Below, piece by piece: positions 23,987 to 32,554 of a stretch of DNA of 37,475 nt. Position numbers and translations under genes: made by a program. The stretch covers positions 1 through 37,475 of the forward strand of contig PGZN01000022.1 in the NCBI GenBank assembly GCA_002840165.1. Direction: 5' to 3'. Below the pieces are notes generated by a model. The model saw only the letters and a program-made list of their open reading frames with translations, searched no databases and was not told the DNA's origin. Within the stretch, counting starts at the first letter, position 1, and every line of letters begins with the position of its first letter. The DNA comes from Firmicutes bacterium HGW-Firmicutes-8. Lineage in GTDB: Bacteria > Bacillota > Thermincolia > Thermincolales > UBA2595.

Positions 23987-24070
23987 AGAAGGGTAGCACA
24001 GACTACCCTATCGGATGGAGGATGAGAAGTTTTTCCCTCCCAAAGGGCGCACACGGCGCCCTTTTAATTT
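23987..24070 (+). ncRNA. Candidate small RNA of about 80 bases
   Basis: Between a good promoter and a good terminator there is room only for a short RNA. It would fold into a perfect GGGTAG/CTACCC hairpin (23991-24008), a middle segment with three closely spaced GGA motifs (about 24013-24023) facing a CCCTCC stretch, and the terminator hairpin. It does not match a regulatory RNA family I know. Divergent to the FGase-like gene and convergent with the acetate transporter gene. Confidence 0.5.
24042..24070 (+). terminator. Plus-strand terminator of the candidate small RNA
   Basis: AAGGGCG, loop, CGCCCTT, then TTAATTTT. The T run lies only on the plus strand side. Confidence 0.7.
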
Positions 24071-24078
24071 TCGGCTAT

Positions 24079-24115
24079 AAAAAAAGGGGGTGTCAGGTGG
24101 ACACCCCCTTTTATC
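24079..24115. terminator. Bidirectional terminator after the acetate transporter gene
   Basis: AAAAAGGGGGTGTC, a four-base loop, GGACACCCCCTTTT. A runs and T runs flank both sides. Confidence 0.9.
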
Positions 24116-24125
24116 ATTTTTCAGT

Positions 24126-24761
24126 TTAGGCTCTGGCCTTTTTCATTTCCGGTGTATTGATGACTTTAGCTTTTGGGCCCCTTGGACCAACCGGAAGCAC
24201 AACCCTTCCGTATGTAGAATTAATAATCCCGGCAGCTGACGTGTACCAGGCTCCGGCGGCACAGACGAGGCCCATAAGACCTCCGGGCACACTGCTGGAG
24301 ATAATCTTGAATTCAGCCAGGTCGAGAAGAACATAGGTGATGACCAAGGTCGTAAAAACAAAAACAAGGGCATTGTTGGTTTTAAAAGAGCCAATCCACA
24401 TATAGAAGGTAAAAATAGTCCAGGCTACTAGGAAAAGGCCGATGGCTATGTTTCTGTCGGCTCCGAAGTTGATTATCTTCAGTGACTCAAGGAGCACGAT
24501 AGAGGCCAAAGCCAGCCAAAAAGCCCCGTAAGAAGTAAAAGCCGTAGCCCCAAACGTATTGTTCTTTTTAAATTCCCACATCCCGGCCAGCATTTGAGCG
24601 ATACCACCGTAAAAGAGCGCAAGGGTCAAAAAAGTGGCGGCTATCGTGCTGGGTACAAGTTTGGCATTGACCATACTTAATACAAACGTTGTCATGGCGA
24701 AACCGGCCAGGCCGAGAGGCCCTGGGTCGGCTATGGAATTCGCATTTTTGTCTTCTGACAT
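24126..24761 (-). CDS. Acetate uptake transporter, GPR1/FUN34/YaaH (SatP) family
   Basis: ATG at 24761 follows GGGAGGGG. The 211-residue protein has six membrane helices. The family signature N/DPxPLGL appears as ADPGPLGLAGFAMTTF at about 11-26. Further family marks are FYGGIAQMLAGMWEFKKNNTFGATAFTSYGAFWL at about 50-83, of which the central FGATAFTSYGAFW is diagnostic. SatP-type proteins move acetate and succinate with protons. It is transcribed alone, with its own promoter, a leader of about 210 bases and a terminator, so it may serve acetate uptake or release under specific control. Confidence 0.93.
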   Translation of the reverse strand: MSEDKNANSIADPGPLGLAGFAMTTFVLSMVNAKLVPSTIAATFLTLALFYGGIAQMLAGMWEFKKNNTFGATAFTSYGAFWLALASIVLLESLKIINFGADRNIAIGLFLVAWTIFTFYMWIGSFKTNNALVFVFTTLVITYVLLDLAEFKIISSSVPGGLMGLVCAAGAWYTSAAGIINSTYGRVVLPVGPRGPKAKVINTPEMKKARA

Positions 24762-24975
24762 AATAAATCCCCTCCCAAATAGTAATCGATATTTTTAAAG
24801 GCCAGTCGGAAAAAACCTCACCCCCTTCCAAGTGTCTATTAATATGTACATAGATTGGCGCCAAACTTGCGGTGAATTATCAGGAATGGTACATAGTCTC
24901 CTGCAGGTTAACAGCGACTTAAGCAAATCCCAACCAAAATGCCAATAACTAAAAATGTAGATAAAGATGTACATA
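24762..24975 (-). promoter_or_regulatory. Long leader of the acetate transporter gene with GTACATA motifs
   Basis: The 5' leader from the promoter at 24982-25009 to the start is about 210 bases. GTACATA occurs three times on the plus strand, at 24846-24852, 24889-24895 and 24969-24975. No known riboswitch pattern is seen. Confidence 0.35.
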
Positions 24976-24981
24976 TCCCGT

Positions 24982-25009
24982 ACTATATTAGCACAAAAAT
25001 ATATGCCAA
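24982..25009 (-). promoter_or_regulatory. SigA-type promoter for the acetate transporter gene
   Basis: On the minus strand TTGGCA (25004-25009) and TATAGT (24982-24987) are separated by 16 bases. Confidence 0.6.
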
Positions 25010-25235
25010 TTATACAACCAACGGGTGAGCGGCAGAAAATGGGGAATGAACGGTCGAAAAGGGGGAGCGAATGGTTATTGCTCAAAAAAAAGAAGGAATT
25101 TGTAGAAAATTGGCGAAAATAGATTATATAGGGATTATAAGCTGTATTTTCATTTATTTACATCAAAAGAAGGTACTATCTTGGTGCTTGATTTTAATAA
25201 TGAAACAGAGAAGGAACTTGTAGCTTAAAAACATT

Positions 25236-25312
25236 CATAAAAAAACGCCTCCGGGCGTTTTTTTATGGTGAAAAATGCGCTCGTTTACGCAGACTTGGCA
25301 GGTCGCATTTTT
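25236..25312. terminator. Two consecutive hairpins with T runs
   Basis: AAAAAACGCC/GGGCGTTTTTTT (25236-25263) works in both directions. Right after it AAAAATGCG and CGCATTTTT enclose a 24-base loop at about 25270-25312. They insulate the histidine kinase promoter from upstream transcription. The stretch 25020-25235 before them holds no gene I can support. Confidence 0.7.
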
Positions 25313-25349
25313 TGTTTTTATAGTATAGTTGTGTTGGATTTTAGTATCC

Positions 25350-25392
25350 TTTGTCGAAAAGGTTGAATGGGTACAAGTTTCATTACTATAAT
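25350..25392 (+). promoter_or_regulatory. Histidine kinase promoter with a Spo0A-box match
   Basis: TTGAAT (25363-25368) and TATAAT (25387-25392), 18 bases apart, form a SigA-type promoter. TTTGTCGAAAA at 25350-25360 matches the Spo0A box and ends two bases before the -35. A looser second match, TTTTGTCGGAA, is at about 25429-25439. Confidence 0.55.
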
Positions 25393-25465
25393 TAAGAGGG
25401 TTTAAAAACAGTCTGTGGGGAAGTCTGATTTTGTCGGAAGAAAACAGCTTCCATAAGGTGTTCAA

Positions 25466-27049
25466 ATGGTGAAACATAATTCTCTGCAAATTAAAATTGC
25501 ATCCTTTTTAATGATTGCGCTGCCGCTTGCACTTATTTGTTATTTTTATATTTATGAAAATATCAATAATAGAAAAGCAGCGGAAATTGACAAAAACATC
25601 ATGATTACCAAATCCAGCGCGCTTTTCGTTGAACACGAGGTCAACGAAAAAGTAGCAGATATGGTAAACATGGTATCAATGCCGGCCTTTGAAAACTTTG
25701 ACGGACCCACGATGCAGCGGATTGTAGATAGTTTTAAACCAGACAATCAAGATTATTTCGTGGCCGATAAGCAGGGAAGAATAGTTACCTATACCCATAA
25801 GCTCAACACCCGCGGCTTGTCACACATCAAAGAAAAAACTTATTTCCGGACCGCTTTACAGGGCCGGGTTCTTATCTCGGGACAGGAAAAATCTTTTACT
25901 GCTGATGAGTATGTGGTTATCATTTGCGCACCGGTTTTCGATAATTCCAGGAATATAATTGGGGTAGTTGGTAATGTTCTTCCAATTAATTTTTTCAAGA
26001 ATCTCCTTGACCCAATTAAGGTCGGCAAAACAGGTTTTTTAAGTCTGGTGGACGGCAGCGGGAACTTCATTTATGATAAAACGGTAGACAACAAAAGAAC
26101 ACTTATCCACTCCGCCTGCTACGAGTATGAAGTGGGTAAAGACCTTTCAGTTGTAGAACGGCCCGGCACACGCAGCGGTAAAATGAATATCTATACCAAG
26201 ATCCGGTTGAAGAGCCTGGGATGGTACCTGGTGGCTTTCCAGCCCAGTTCAGATATTACCACTCCCATAATTGCTACAGTTACCAGAAACCTGCTCAGCT
26301 TGGGACTGCTTGCTTTAACGATACTCGTCCTTTGGCGCTACAAGGCCTCCCTCGAGCATCGCGATCAGCTTATCAAAAGCCAGAACGCCGAGAAACTGGC
26401 CCTCGTAGGCGAGCTTGCCGCCGGTATGGCTCATGAGATAAGGAACCCGCTGACTACTATAAAAGGTTTTGCCGACCTGCTGAAAAGCAAACCAAAGTAT
26501 AAAGATGATATAGAAATCCTCGACCTTCTTTCGGGCGGTGTGGACCATATTGAAGGGATTGTCAGGGAGACCCTGCTTTTGGCCAGGCCGCAAAAAATGG
26601 AAGTCGGGAAGGTAAACCTGGCAGCGCTCACTGAGGAAACCTTCAGTTTTATGAAAAACGAAGCCCTGCTCCGGGAAATCAACCTTGAGTTAGTTAGAGG
26701 AGATGCCGCACTGATTGTGGAAGGTGATGAACTTCACTTAAAACAGATTTTGATTAATATCATTAAAAACTCCCTGGAAGCAACAAGTGCTGGAGGATAT
26801 GTCAAAATCAAACTGGAAAAGACAGACCCCAAAACAGCCAAAATTGAAATCGAAGACAATGGCCGTGGGATGGCGCCGGAGGTATTAGATAAAGCCGGGA
26901 GGCCTTTTTTTACTACAAAACCCAACGGCACCGGGCTGGGGCTGTCGGTATGCCGGAGGATAATTGAAGAACACAAAGGTTCATTCAATATCTATAGCAA
27001 AGTTGGGGAGGGGACAACTGTGGAAATATCCCTGCCCTTAGCCCCGTAA
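25466..27049 (+). CDS. Sensor histidine kinase with extracellular Cache domain (sporulation-kinase-like)
   Basis: The 527-residue protein starts at ATG 25466 after AAGGTG. It has a first membrane helix (about 9-30), an outer sensor of about 235 residues in the dCache style (TYFRTALQGRVLISGQEK, VVIICAPVFDNSRNIIGVVG), and a second helix (about 267-290). The HisKA domain carries the phosphorylated His in GMAHEIRNPLTTIKG at about 322. The ATPase domain has N-box NIIKNSLEA (about 431), DNGRGMAPE (about 463) and GTGLGLSVC (about 488). There is no response regulator beside it. Orphan kinases of this build in spore formers often feed Spo0A; the Spo0A-box match at the promoter fits that. Cache sensors usually bind amino acids or carboxylates. 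Confidence 0.9.
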   Translation: MVKHNSLQIKIASFLMIALPLALICYFYIYENINNRKAAEIDKNIMITKSSALFVEHEVNEKVADMVNMVSMPAFENFDGPTMQRIVDSFKPDNQDYFVADKQGRIVTYTHKLNTRGLSHIKEKTYFRTALQGRVLISGQEKSFTADEYVVIICAPVFDNSRNIIGVVGNVLPINFFKNLLDPIKVGKTGFLSLVDGSGNFIYDKTVDNKRTLIHSACYEYEVGKDLSVVERPGTRSGKMNIYTKIRLKSLGWYLVAFQPSSDITTPIIATVTRNLLSLGLLALTILVLWRYKASLEHRDQLIKSQNAEKLALVGELAAGMAHEIRNPLTTIKGFADLLKSKPKYKDDIEILDLLSGGVDHIEGIVRETLLLARPQKMEVGKVNLAALTEETFSFMKNEALLREINLELVRGDAALIVEGDELHLKQILINIIKNSLEATSAGGYVKIKLEKTDPKTAKIEIEDNGRGMAPEVLDKAGRPFFTTKPNGTGLGLSVCRRIIEEHKGSFNIYSKVGEGTTVEISLPLAP

Positions 27050-27084
27050 CGGGTTGTCTCAACAGAGGCAGCCCTTTTGTTTTG
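27050..27084 (+). terminator. Terminator after the histidine kinase gene
   Basis: GGGTTGTCTC and GAGGCAGCCC pair fully, with G-T pairs, and are followed by TTTTGTTTT. Confidence 0.65.
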
Positions 27085-27095
27085 GAGAAGGCCGG

Positions 27096-27170
27096 AGGGG
27101 CTTCCCCAAATTGTCGGCGACTCGGTCGTTTTTTGACCGAGTTACGGTAACAATTTGGGGAGGGACCCCT
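27096..27170. repeat. Distant member of the nested hairpin family
   Basis: Outer AGGGG/CCCCT, then CCCCAAATTG/CAATTTGGGG, then an inner CTCGGTC/GACCGAG stem. Read on the minus strand it has CCCCAAATTGTTACCG and, at the other side, CCGACAATTTGGGG, the same layout as 673-740 and 907-1172. The stems differ in sequence but keep the GTTACCG/CCGAC marks. Confidence 0.75.
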
Positions 27171-27389
27171 TGCCTTGCGGCCTGCAGGTGGCAGCAAGAT
27201 TGCCAACGACGTCAGCGCCAGGGAAACCCTTATAAAATACCCAACCCCTCAGCTGTTCTATCTTCCGGGACACACCAGCCCCTCTTGTGCCCTAAGTAAA
27301 AGAGGCAGCCTCTTTTGTTATCTCCTTTGTAATATTTTTTCGCTGGGGGGGAAAATTAATAAAAAATATTTTGCCTGGAGGTGCTTGTT
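27171..27389. other. Intergenic, no gene seen
   Basis: GC-rich stretch following the hairpin, then an AGAGGCAGCCTCTTTTGTT hairpin-like segment at about 27301-27320 and the ribosome binding site of the next small gene. Confidence 0.5.
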
Positions 27390-27581
27390 TTGGTTAGAAA
27401 ACGCAGGACGGATGTATGGAATGAAAGGGCTGAAGACTTGGAACTGCTAATGGCAGTGGAGGCTGATGAATTTGAAGACAATGCAGCTCATCACAGAGCA
27501 GGAATATCGGCCGAACAGGAAAAATTCAGAGTTAATGAAACCACTACTCCCAAGGTTCTGCAGCTGGATAAGAATGAATAG
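27390..27581 (+). CDS. Small acidic protein of unknown function
   Basis: TTG at 27390 follows GGAGG by eight bases. The 63-residue product, VRKRRTDVWNERAEDLELLM and on, has a basic start and a strongly acidic, probably helical middle (AVEADEFEDNAAHHRAG). No membrane segment, no cysteine, no family recognised. The good ribosome binding site and biased composition favour a real gene; it stands alone between repeats. Confidence 0.5.
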   Translation: MVRKRRTDVWNERAEDLELLMAVEADEFEDNAAHHRAGISAEQEKFRVNETTTPKVLQLDKNE

Positions 27582-27598
27582 GTGCAGTGTTGAGTGAT

Positions 27599-27738
27599 TA
27601 GTGGAGAGTGGAGAGTGGAGAGTGGAATAAGAGGTGATATAAAAGAGAGTTTGCTTCGCAAACTCTCTTTTTTTCTAAATCTGTACATTTTATTCTCGAA
27701 TGTTCACTCACCACTCGCCACTAACCACTCTCCACTGT
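27599..27738. repeat. Inverted GTGGAGA/TCTCCAC repeats around a terminator
   Basis: Tandem GTGGAGA units at about 27601-27625 face complementary CCACTCxCCACTAACCACTC units at about 27709-27735. The enclosed AGAGAGTTTGC/GCAAACTCTCT hairpin (27644-27668) has T runs on both strands and probably terminates the liv operon on the minus strand. Confidence 0.7.
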
Positions 27739-27741
27739 TTC

Positions 27742-28464
27742 TCACGCATGCAGCCTGGCGCCCAGGTATGCTGATTGGACCCTGGAATCCTGGAGCAGTT
27801 CCCGGGCCATGCCGGCATGGGAGATAACGCCTCTTTCGAGGATATAAGCCCGGTCGGCAACCTTTAGGGCGGCCTTGGCATTCTGTTCAACCATTAGAAT
27901 TGTAGTCCCCTGTTTCCGTAAGCTGAGGAGAATCTCAAATATTTCTTTGACGACTAGTGGGGCTAAACCTAATGACGGCTCATCAAGCAGCAGGACCTTT
28001 GGGTTGGCCATTAATCCCCGGCCAATTGCCAGCATCTGCTGTTCACCACCGCTAAGAGTGCCGGCAAGCTGTTTTTCTCTACCGGCCAGGGGTGGGAAAA
28101 GGGCTAGGATTTTTTCGATATCTCCTTCAATCGTTTTTTTATCGGTGTAGTAACGGTGGAAAGCACCGAGCCTCAGGTTGTCGAGCACAGACAGGGAGTC
28201 AAAAACCTCCCGGCGTTCCGGGACAAGAATGATACCGTCTTTGACCACTTTTTCGGCCGGCAGACAGCTCGTTTGCTTCGTCCCGAGGAAAATCCTACCG
28301 GATTTGGGTTTATAAACACCTGCTATCGTGCCCAGCAGGGTGCTTTTACCGGCTCCGTTGGCTCCTACGATGGTAACGATTTCTCCTTTTTCAACATGAA
28401 GAGAAATGTTTTTTAAGACCCGAATTCTTCCGTGGTAAGTGTCCAGTTGGACAACCTTTAACAT
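27742..28464 (-). CDS. livF: Branched-chain-type amino acid ABC transporter ATPase LivF
   Basis: The 240-residue protein has Walker A GANGAGKSTLL (about 35-45), the LivF mark LVPERREVFDSLSVLDNL (about 86-103), signature LSGGEQQML, Walker B VLLLDEPSLGLAP and H-loop LMVEQNAKAAL. Its ATG overlaps the end of livG by seven bases. It is the last gene of a five-gene importer operon and drives uptake with LivG. Confidence 0.95.
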   Translation of the reverse strand: MLKVVQLDTYHGRIRVLKNISLHVEKGEIVTIVGANGAGKSTLLGTIAGVYKPKSGRIFLGTKQTSCLPAEKVVKDGIILVPERREVFDSLSVLDNLRLGAFHRYYTDKKTIEGDIEKILALFPPLAGREKQLAGTLSGGEQQMLAIGRGLMANPKVLLLDEPSLGLAPLVVKEIFEILLSLRKQGTTILMVEQNAKAALKVADRAYILERGVISHAGMARELLQDSRVQSAYLGARLHA

Positions 28465-29228
28465 ACCAGGTCCTCCTCTCCCAGGTAAGCGGCAATAACC
28501 TCCTGGTTGTTCTGAATCTCTACCGGGGTACCTTCCGCCAGCTTGTTGCCGAAATTAAGCACCACCAGCCGATCGGCAATTTCCATAACAGTTTCCATAT
28601 CGTGTTCTACTAGGATAATAGTTACCCCCTGATCTCGGAGTTTATAAATAATTTTCACCAGTTTGCGGGTTTCTGTCGAATTCAGTCCGGCCGCCGGCTC
28701 ATCCAAAAGCAGTAATTCCGGTTCCAGGGCTATTGCCCTGGATATTTCCAGCATCTTCTGCCTCCCGTAGGGGAGGTTGTCGGCGCCTACCATAGCCTTA
28801 TTGGCTAAACCCACCAAAGTCAGTTTTTTCATGGCCTTTTCGACGATCTCCCGTTCCTCCCGTTGTACCCGGCTGATCGGGAAAATAGCGCCCAGCAAGC
28901 CTGTTTTGCTTTTGGTATGCCTGCCGACCATAACGTTTTCCAGAACGGTCATGTTATTAAATATCTGCAGGTTCTGAAATGTCCGGGCAATACCGAGCCC
29001 GGCAATTCGGTGAGCGGACATGCCAATAATATTATTGCCGTTAAACAGGACTTGACCGCCGGTAGGTTGGTAAATCCCTGTCATAAGGTTAAAAAGGGTT
29101 GTTTTCCCGGCGCCGTTTGGACCGATGACAGCAATAATTTCTCCATTGTTAACCGAAAAACTTACTTCATTTACAGCCAGGATGCCGCCGAAGCTTTTAG
29201 TCAGGTTACTTATCTCCAGAAGTGACAT
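28458..29228 (-). CDS. livG: Branched-chain-type amino acid ABC transporter ATPase LivG
   Basis: The 256-residue protein starts at ATG 29228 after AAAGGAGC and overlaps livM by 23 bases. Walker [13 protein letters not shown] (about 35-46), the LivG mark [20 protein letters not shown] (about 78-97), signature LPYGRQKML (PYG replaces SGG, as usual for LivG), Walker [13 protein letters not shown] and VEHDMETVM. Confidence 0.95.
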   Translation of the reverse strand: MSLLEISNLTKSFGGILAVNEVSFSVNNGEIIAVIGPNGAGKTTLFNLMTGIYQPTGGQVLFNGNNIIGMSAHRIAGLGIARTFQNLQIFNNMTVLENVMVGRHTKSKTGLLGAIFPISRVQREEREIVEKAMKKLTLVGLANKAMVGADNLPYGRQKMLEISRAIALEPELLLLDEPAAGLNSTETRKLVKIIYKLRDQGVTIILVEHDMETVMEIADRLVVLNFGNKLAEGTPVEIQNNQEVIAAYLGEEDLVC

Positions 29229-30228
29229 CGGCCAGCTCCTTTCTATGCCGCCATCCCTCGTAAATGTTTACGATGCCGGAAGTAATGCCCTCAGGCAGAA
29301 AAATCATAATTATGACCAGGATAACTCCATAGACGACAATTTCATATTCGCCGCCGGCTTGGGGAATCATTTTAGGTACGATGTATTTCAACCCTTCGGT
29401 TAAAAGCGTAATCGCGGTAACTCCAAAAATCGGGCCCCAAATACTTGCCAAGCCTCCTACCACAGCCATGACCAGAAACTGAATGGAGGTCATCAGGCCA
29501 AACGGGCTTGGGCTGATAAATGTAATGTAATGGGCATAAAGGCTGCCGGCTACACTTGCGTAGATGGCGCTCAAGGTAAAAACCTGAAGCTTGTATTTAC
29601 CGGTATCAACCCCCAGGCTCTGGGCAGCGAACTCACTCCCGTGAACTGACCTCAAAGCCCGGCCAATGCGGGAATGGACGACATTGTTAGCGAGAATGAT
29701 GGCGGCTAAGGCTACAATCCAAACGAGAAAATAGTACTTAAAATCAGTATTCAGCTCAAACCTGCCGATAGACAGGTAAGGGATGGACTTAGTCAAGCCT
29801 GACGGACCGCCGGTAATATCTACCTCTTCCATCATCACTACATGGATGATTAGTCCTAACCCTAAGGTGGCCAAGGCCAGGTAGTGCCCCTGCAGCCTGA
29901 AAATGGGGATGCCGATTATATAGGCGACAAGTCCGGTCCCGACGGCGCCGAGCAGAATAGCTATCCACGGGGAAACATCGTAAGTGGAAGTCAGGACACC
30001 TGAGACGTAGGCCCCTAAACCGTAAAAACCGGCGTGGCCTAAGGAAATCTGTCCGGCATAACCCATCAGCAGGCAGAGGCCGACAACTACTGTCGTGTAT
30101 ATACCTATAATGACAAGGACACTGCGGTAATAATTATTTGTAATGATAAAAGGAAGAATAAAAATTATAACTGTAAATAGGGCAATTAAAGAATGCCGAA
30201 GACGTTTACGCCTTTTGAGATCTTCCAT
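29206..30228 (-). CDS. livM: Branched-chain-type amino acid ABC transporter permease LivM
   Basis: The 340-residue membrane protein starts at ATG 30228 after GGGAGGG. The family motif [22 protein letters not shown] is split here as [14 protein letters not shown] (about 54-67) and [10 protein letters not shown]. The coupling region is [20 protein letters not shown] (about 192-211), and the end [11 protein letters not shown] and EGI/TSGIVN are typical. It pairs with LivH to form the channel. Confidence 0.94.
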   Translation of the reverse strand: MEDLKRRKRLRHSLIALFTVIIFILPFIITNNYYRSVLVIIGIYTTVVVGLCLLMGYAGQISLGHAGFYGLGAYVSGVLTSTYDVSPWIAILLGAVGTGLVAYIIGIPIFRLQGHYLALATLGLGLIIHVVMMEEVDITGGPSGLTKSIPYLSIGRFELNTDFKYYFLVWIVALAAIILANNVVHSRIGRALRSVHGSEFAAQSLGVDTGKYKLQVFTLSAIYASVAGSLYAHYITFISPSPFGLMTSIQFLVMAVVGGLASIWGPIFGVTAITLLTEGLKYIVPKMIPQAGGEYEIVVYGVILVIIMIFLPEGITSGIVNIYEGWRHRKELADVTSGDK

Positions 30229-30244
30229 ACAAACCCTCCCTAGA

Positions 30245-31126
30245 TTAGACGCGTTTAGTGCCAGATGTCCCGAAGATTCCTCCGGGTTTTAGGAATAGAA
30301 CTAACAGGAGGATAATAAATGATATTCCATCTTTATATCCTGAAGACAGGAGTCCGGCTCCCAGGGATTCGATGACACCGAGGGCCAGGCCGCCGATAAC
30401 GGCTCCCGGGGTGCTGCTGAGACCGCCTAAGACTGCAGCGACAAATCCTTTCAGACCCAGCATAAGACCCATGTCGTAAGTTACGTAAGTAATAGGTGCG
30501 ATAACCATACCGGCCAGGGCGCCCAATGCTGCACTGAATACAAAAGCAAACAGGGACATCCGGCTCGGACTGATGCCCATTAAGCGGGCGGCGAACTTGT
30601 TAACCATACAGGCTCTTAGGGCTTTGCCCCAATATGTATATTCAAACATAAAGAGAGTTAGGGCCAGCAAAACCGCAGTTGTACCAATAACCCACAGACT
30701 TTGGGGGACTATAGTAGCCCCACCGATATGATAAGGCCCTCCTTTGGTGAAGGGGGCAAGTTTGTATGGGTTAGTACCCCATACCAGTAAAGCGATACCT
30801 CTGATGGCTGTTGACAAACCGATGGTGATAATAACGAGGGTAACCGGAGAGGCCTTTTTGGCGGAGCGGATAGCCCCAAATTCAATAATTCCCACGACAA
30901 TCATAACGAGGATAACAGATAATATTATGGCGAGCGGCGTAGGCGCCCCCACACCGATGAGAGTGACCATGAACATGGCCCCTAACATGACGAATTCACC
31001 CTGGGCAAAGTTAATTATTCCTGTGACATTATGGATGATTACAAATCCGAGCGCTACCAAGGCGTAAATGCCGCCCATTGTAAGGCCGCTGAGAACATAC
31101 TGGAGTAATTCGCTGGCTAGGCTCAT
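30245..31126 (-). CDS. livH: Branched-chain-type amino acid ABC transporter permease LivH
   Basis: ATG at 31126 after AAGGAGGAAGCC is chosen; the frame stays open upstream to 31216, but that part has no site and no family match. The 293-residue protein begins SLASELLQYVLSGLTMGGIY, and has the LivH marks GFVIIHNVTGIINFAQGE (about 30-47), VNKFAARLMGISPSRM (the coupling loop, about 182-197) and GFVAAVLGGLSSTPGAVIGG (about 230-249). It lies 16 bases from livM. Confidence 0.94.
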   Translation of the reverse strand: MSLASELLQYVLSGLTMGGIYALVALGFVIIHNVTGIINFAQGEFVMLGAMFMVTLIGVGAPTPLAIILSVILVMIVVGIIEFGAIRSAKKASPVTLVIITIGLSTAIRGIALLVWGTNPYKLAPFTKGGPYHIGGATIVPQSLWVIGTTAVLLALTLFMFEYTYWGKALRACMVNKFAARLMGISPSRMSLFAFVFSAALGALAGMVIAPITYVTYDMGLMLGLKGFVAAVLGGLSSTPGAVIGGLALGVIESLGAGLLSSGYKDGISFIILLLVLFLKPGGIFGTSGTKRV

Positions 31127-31197
31127 GGCTTCCTCCTTAAGTAATTCCGGCCGCCGGGGAGGCCCAAGAGAGCCTCCCTGACAACCGTGGCAAAAAT

Positions 31198-32382
31198 TTA
31201 TTTGGCGAGAACCCATTTACCTTTATCAATTTCTACTATGACCATACTGTCTAAAGCTAGACCGTTGTGGTCAGTCGGTGACATATTAAAGACACCTGAA
31301 ATTCCGGTAAAGTTTTGGGTCTTTTCTATTTCATCCCTGATTTTAACCTTGTCAGGCCCGGCTTTTTCCAGGGCTGCCAGGACTACTTTGAGAGCATCCC
31401 AGGCGTGACCGCCAAAAGTATTGCGGGCGCCGTACTTGGCTTCAAATTTTTTCGCATAGTCTACAAGGACTGCTTTCTGCGGGTCAGTGTCAGCCAGGCC
31501 TTCGGCCACGAGGAGTTTGCCAACCGGGAAAATCACACCATTAGCGGCGTCTCCGGCTAATTCAATAAACTTCTTGTTGCCAATACCGTGACTGTGGATT
31601 AGAGGCATCTTCAGGTCAAGAGTGCGATAGTTGGCTGTAAAACTGGAAGCTGACGGCGGAATAGCCCAGCAGATAACGGCTTCGGGTTTTGCCCTGTTGA
31701 TATTAGTCAGCTGGGGTGTCATGTCCGTATCTTCAGGTGCGAATTTCTCTTTAGCCACAATCGTCACACCGCCTTTGGCAGCAGCAGCTGTGAACTCTTT
31801 CAGGCCGCTGTCCCCGTATGCGTTGTTCATGCTGGCGAAAGCAACTTTGGTGATGGCTTTTGACTTCAGGTAGGTGATGATTTTTTCAGTTACCAGGGCG
31901 TCACTATGGGCTGTCTTAAATACCCACTTGCGATCAGCTATCGGCTGAACAATTTTAATACTGGCAGCAGCCGACACGAGGGGGATTTCGGCTTTCTGGA
32001 TTGCTTCCAGTGTAGACAATGTAGTTCCACTCTGACTGGAACCGATGATAGCCAGAACACCCTGTTCAATAAGTTTTCTTGCAGCTAGAGCTGATTTGGT
32101 TTCATCACTCTCATTGTCAAGCATAACCAGTTCGATCTGGTGACCGTTAATTCCGCCGGCCTTGTTGACTTCATCAATAATCATGTTGACAGTGTCCCGT
32201 TCGGGAATGCCTAGGGAAGAACCTTTCCCTGAGATATCAAAAATGGCTCCAATTTTGTAAGGTTCTTTTGTCTCTGCAGTAGTTTTGTCTGTCTCTGTTT
32301 TTGTGCCGCCGCAGCCGGCCACCAACAGCCCCATAATGAGGACTATGACCAGAATGGCTGACATTTTCTTAAACCGTACCAC
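31198..32382 (-). CDS. Amino acid-binding lipoprotein of the Liv importer (LivJ/LivK-like)
   Basis: GTG at 32382 follows AAGGAG by nine bases; a longer frame to 32424 starts before that site. The 394-residue protein has a lipoprotein signal ending LLVAGCGG with lipid Cys at 24. The mature domain is a type I (Peripla_BP_6) binding protein: PYKIGAIFDISGKGSSLG, then AGGINGHQIELVMLDNESDE, ALAARKLIEQGVLAIIGSSQSG and NAYGDSGLKEF. Ser and Thr residues that hold the amino acid backbone lie in GSSQSGTT. It is the first gene of the operon, next to the T-box leader, and sets substrate choice. The usual label is branched-chain amino acids, but the leader hints at phenylalanine. Confidence 0.92.
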   Translation of the reverse strand: MVRFKKMSAILVIVLIMGLLVAGCGGTKTETDKTTAETKEPYKIGAIFDISGKGSSLGIPERDTVNMIIDEVNKAGGINGHQIELVMLDNESDETKSALAARKLIEQGVLAIIGSSQSGTTLSTLEAIQKAEIPLVSAAASIKIVQPIADRKWVFKTAHSDALVTEKIITYLKSKAITKVAFASMNNAYGDSGLKEFTAAAAKGGVTIVAKEKFAPEDTDMTPQLTNINRAKPEAVICWAIPPSASSFTANYRTLDLKMPLIHSHGIGNKKFIELAGDAANGVIFPVGKLLVAEGLADTDPQKAVLVDYAKKFEAKYGARNTFGGHAWDALKVVLAALEKAGPDKVKIRDEIEKTQNFTGISGVFNMSPTDHNGLALDSMVIVEIDKGKWVLAK

Positions 32383-32554
32383 CGTTTCACGCTCCTTAAA
32401 ATAATTAATTTTATTTATTGTCAAGCACCCGGTAGGAGCGTGATACAGGTCTGCAAAAACTATTTCCTCACACTACAATTCTCCTAACAGGTGACGGGTT
32501 TTATTCTGCTGGGCCTCTTGGGCTAACCGTCCTACTATCCCGTATGACACAAAT

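Noticed and set aside
24762-24981. Riboswitch in the acetate transporter leader
   Set aside because: No conserved core of a known class is visible and no strong terminator or sequestering hairpin is found before the start.
25100-25235. Open stretch of about 40 codons ending TEKELVA before the terminators
   Set aside because: It has no usual start codon or ribosome binding site, and no family is recognised.
27054-27450. Overlapping plus-strand frames of 81 and 91 codons
   Set aside because: They pass through the terminator and the hairpin repeat; only the short gene at 27390 has a proper start.
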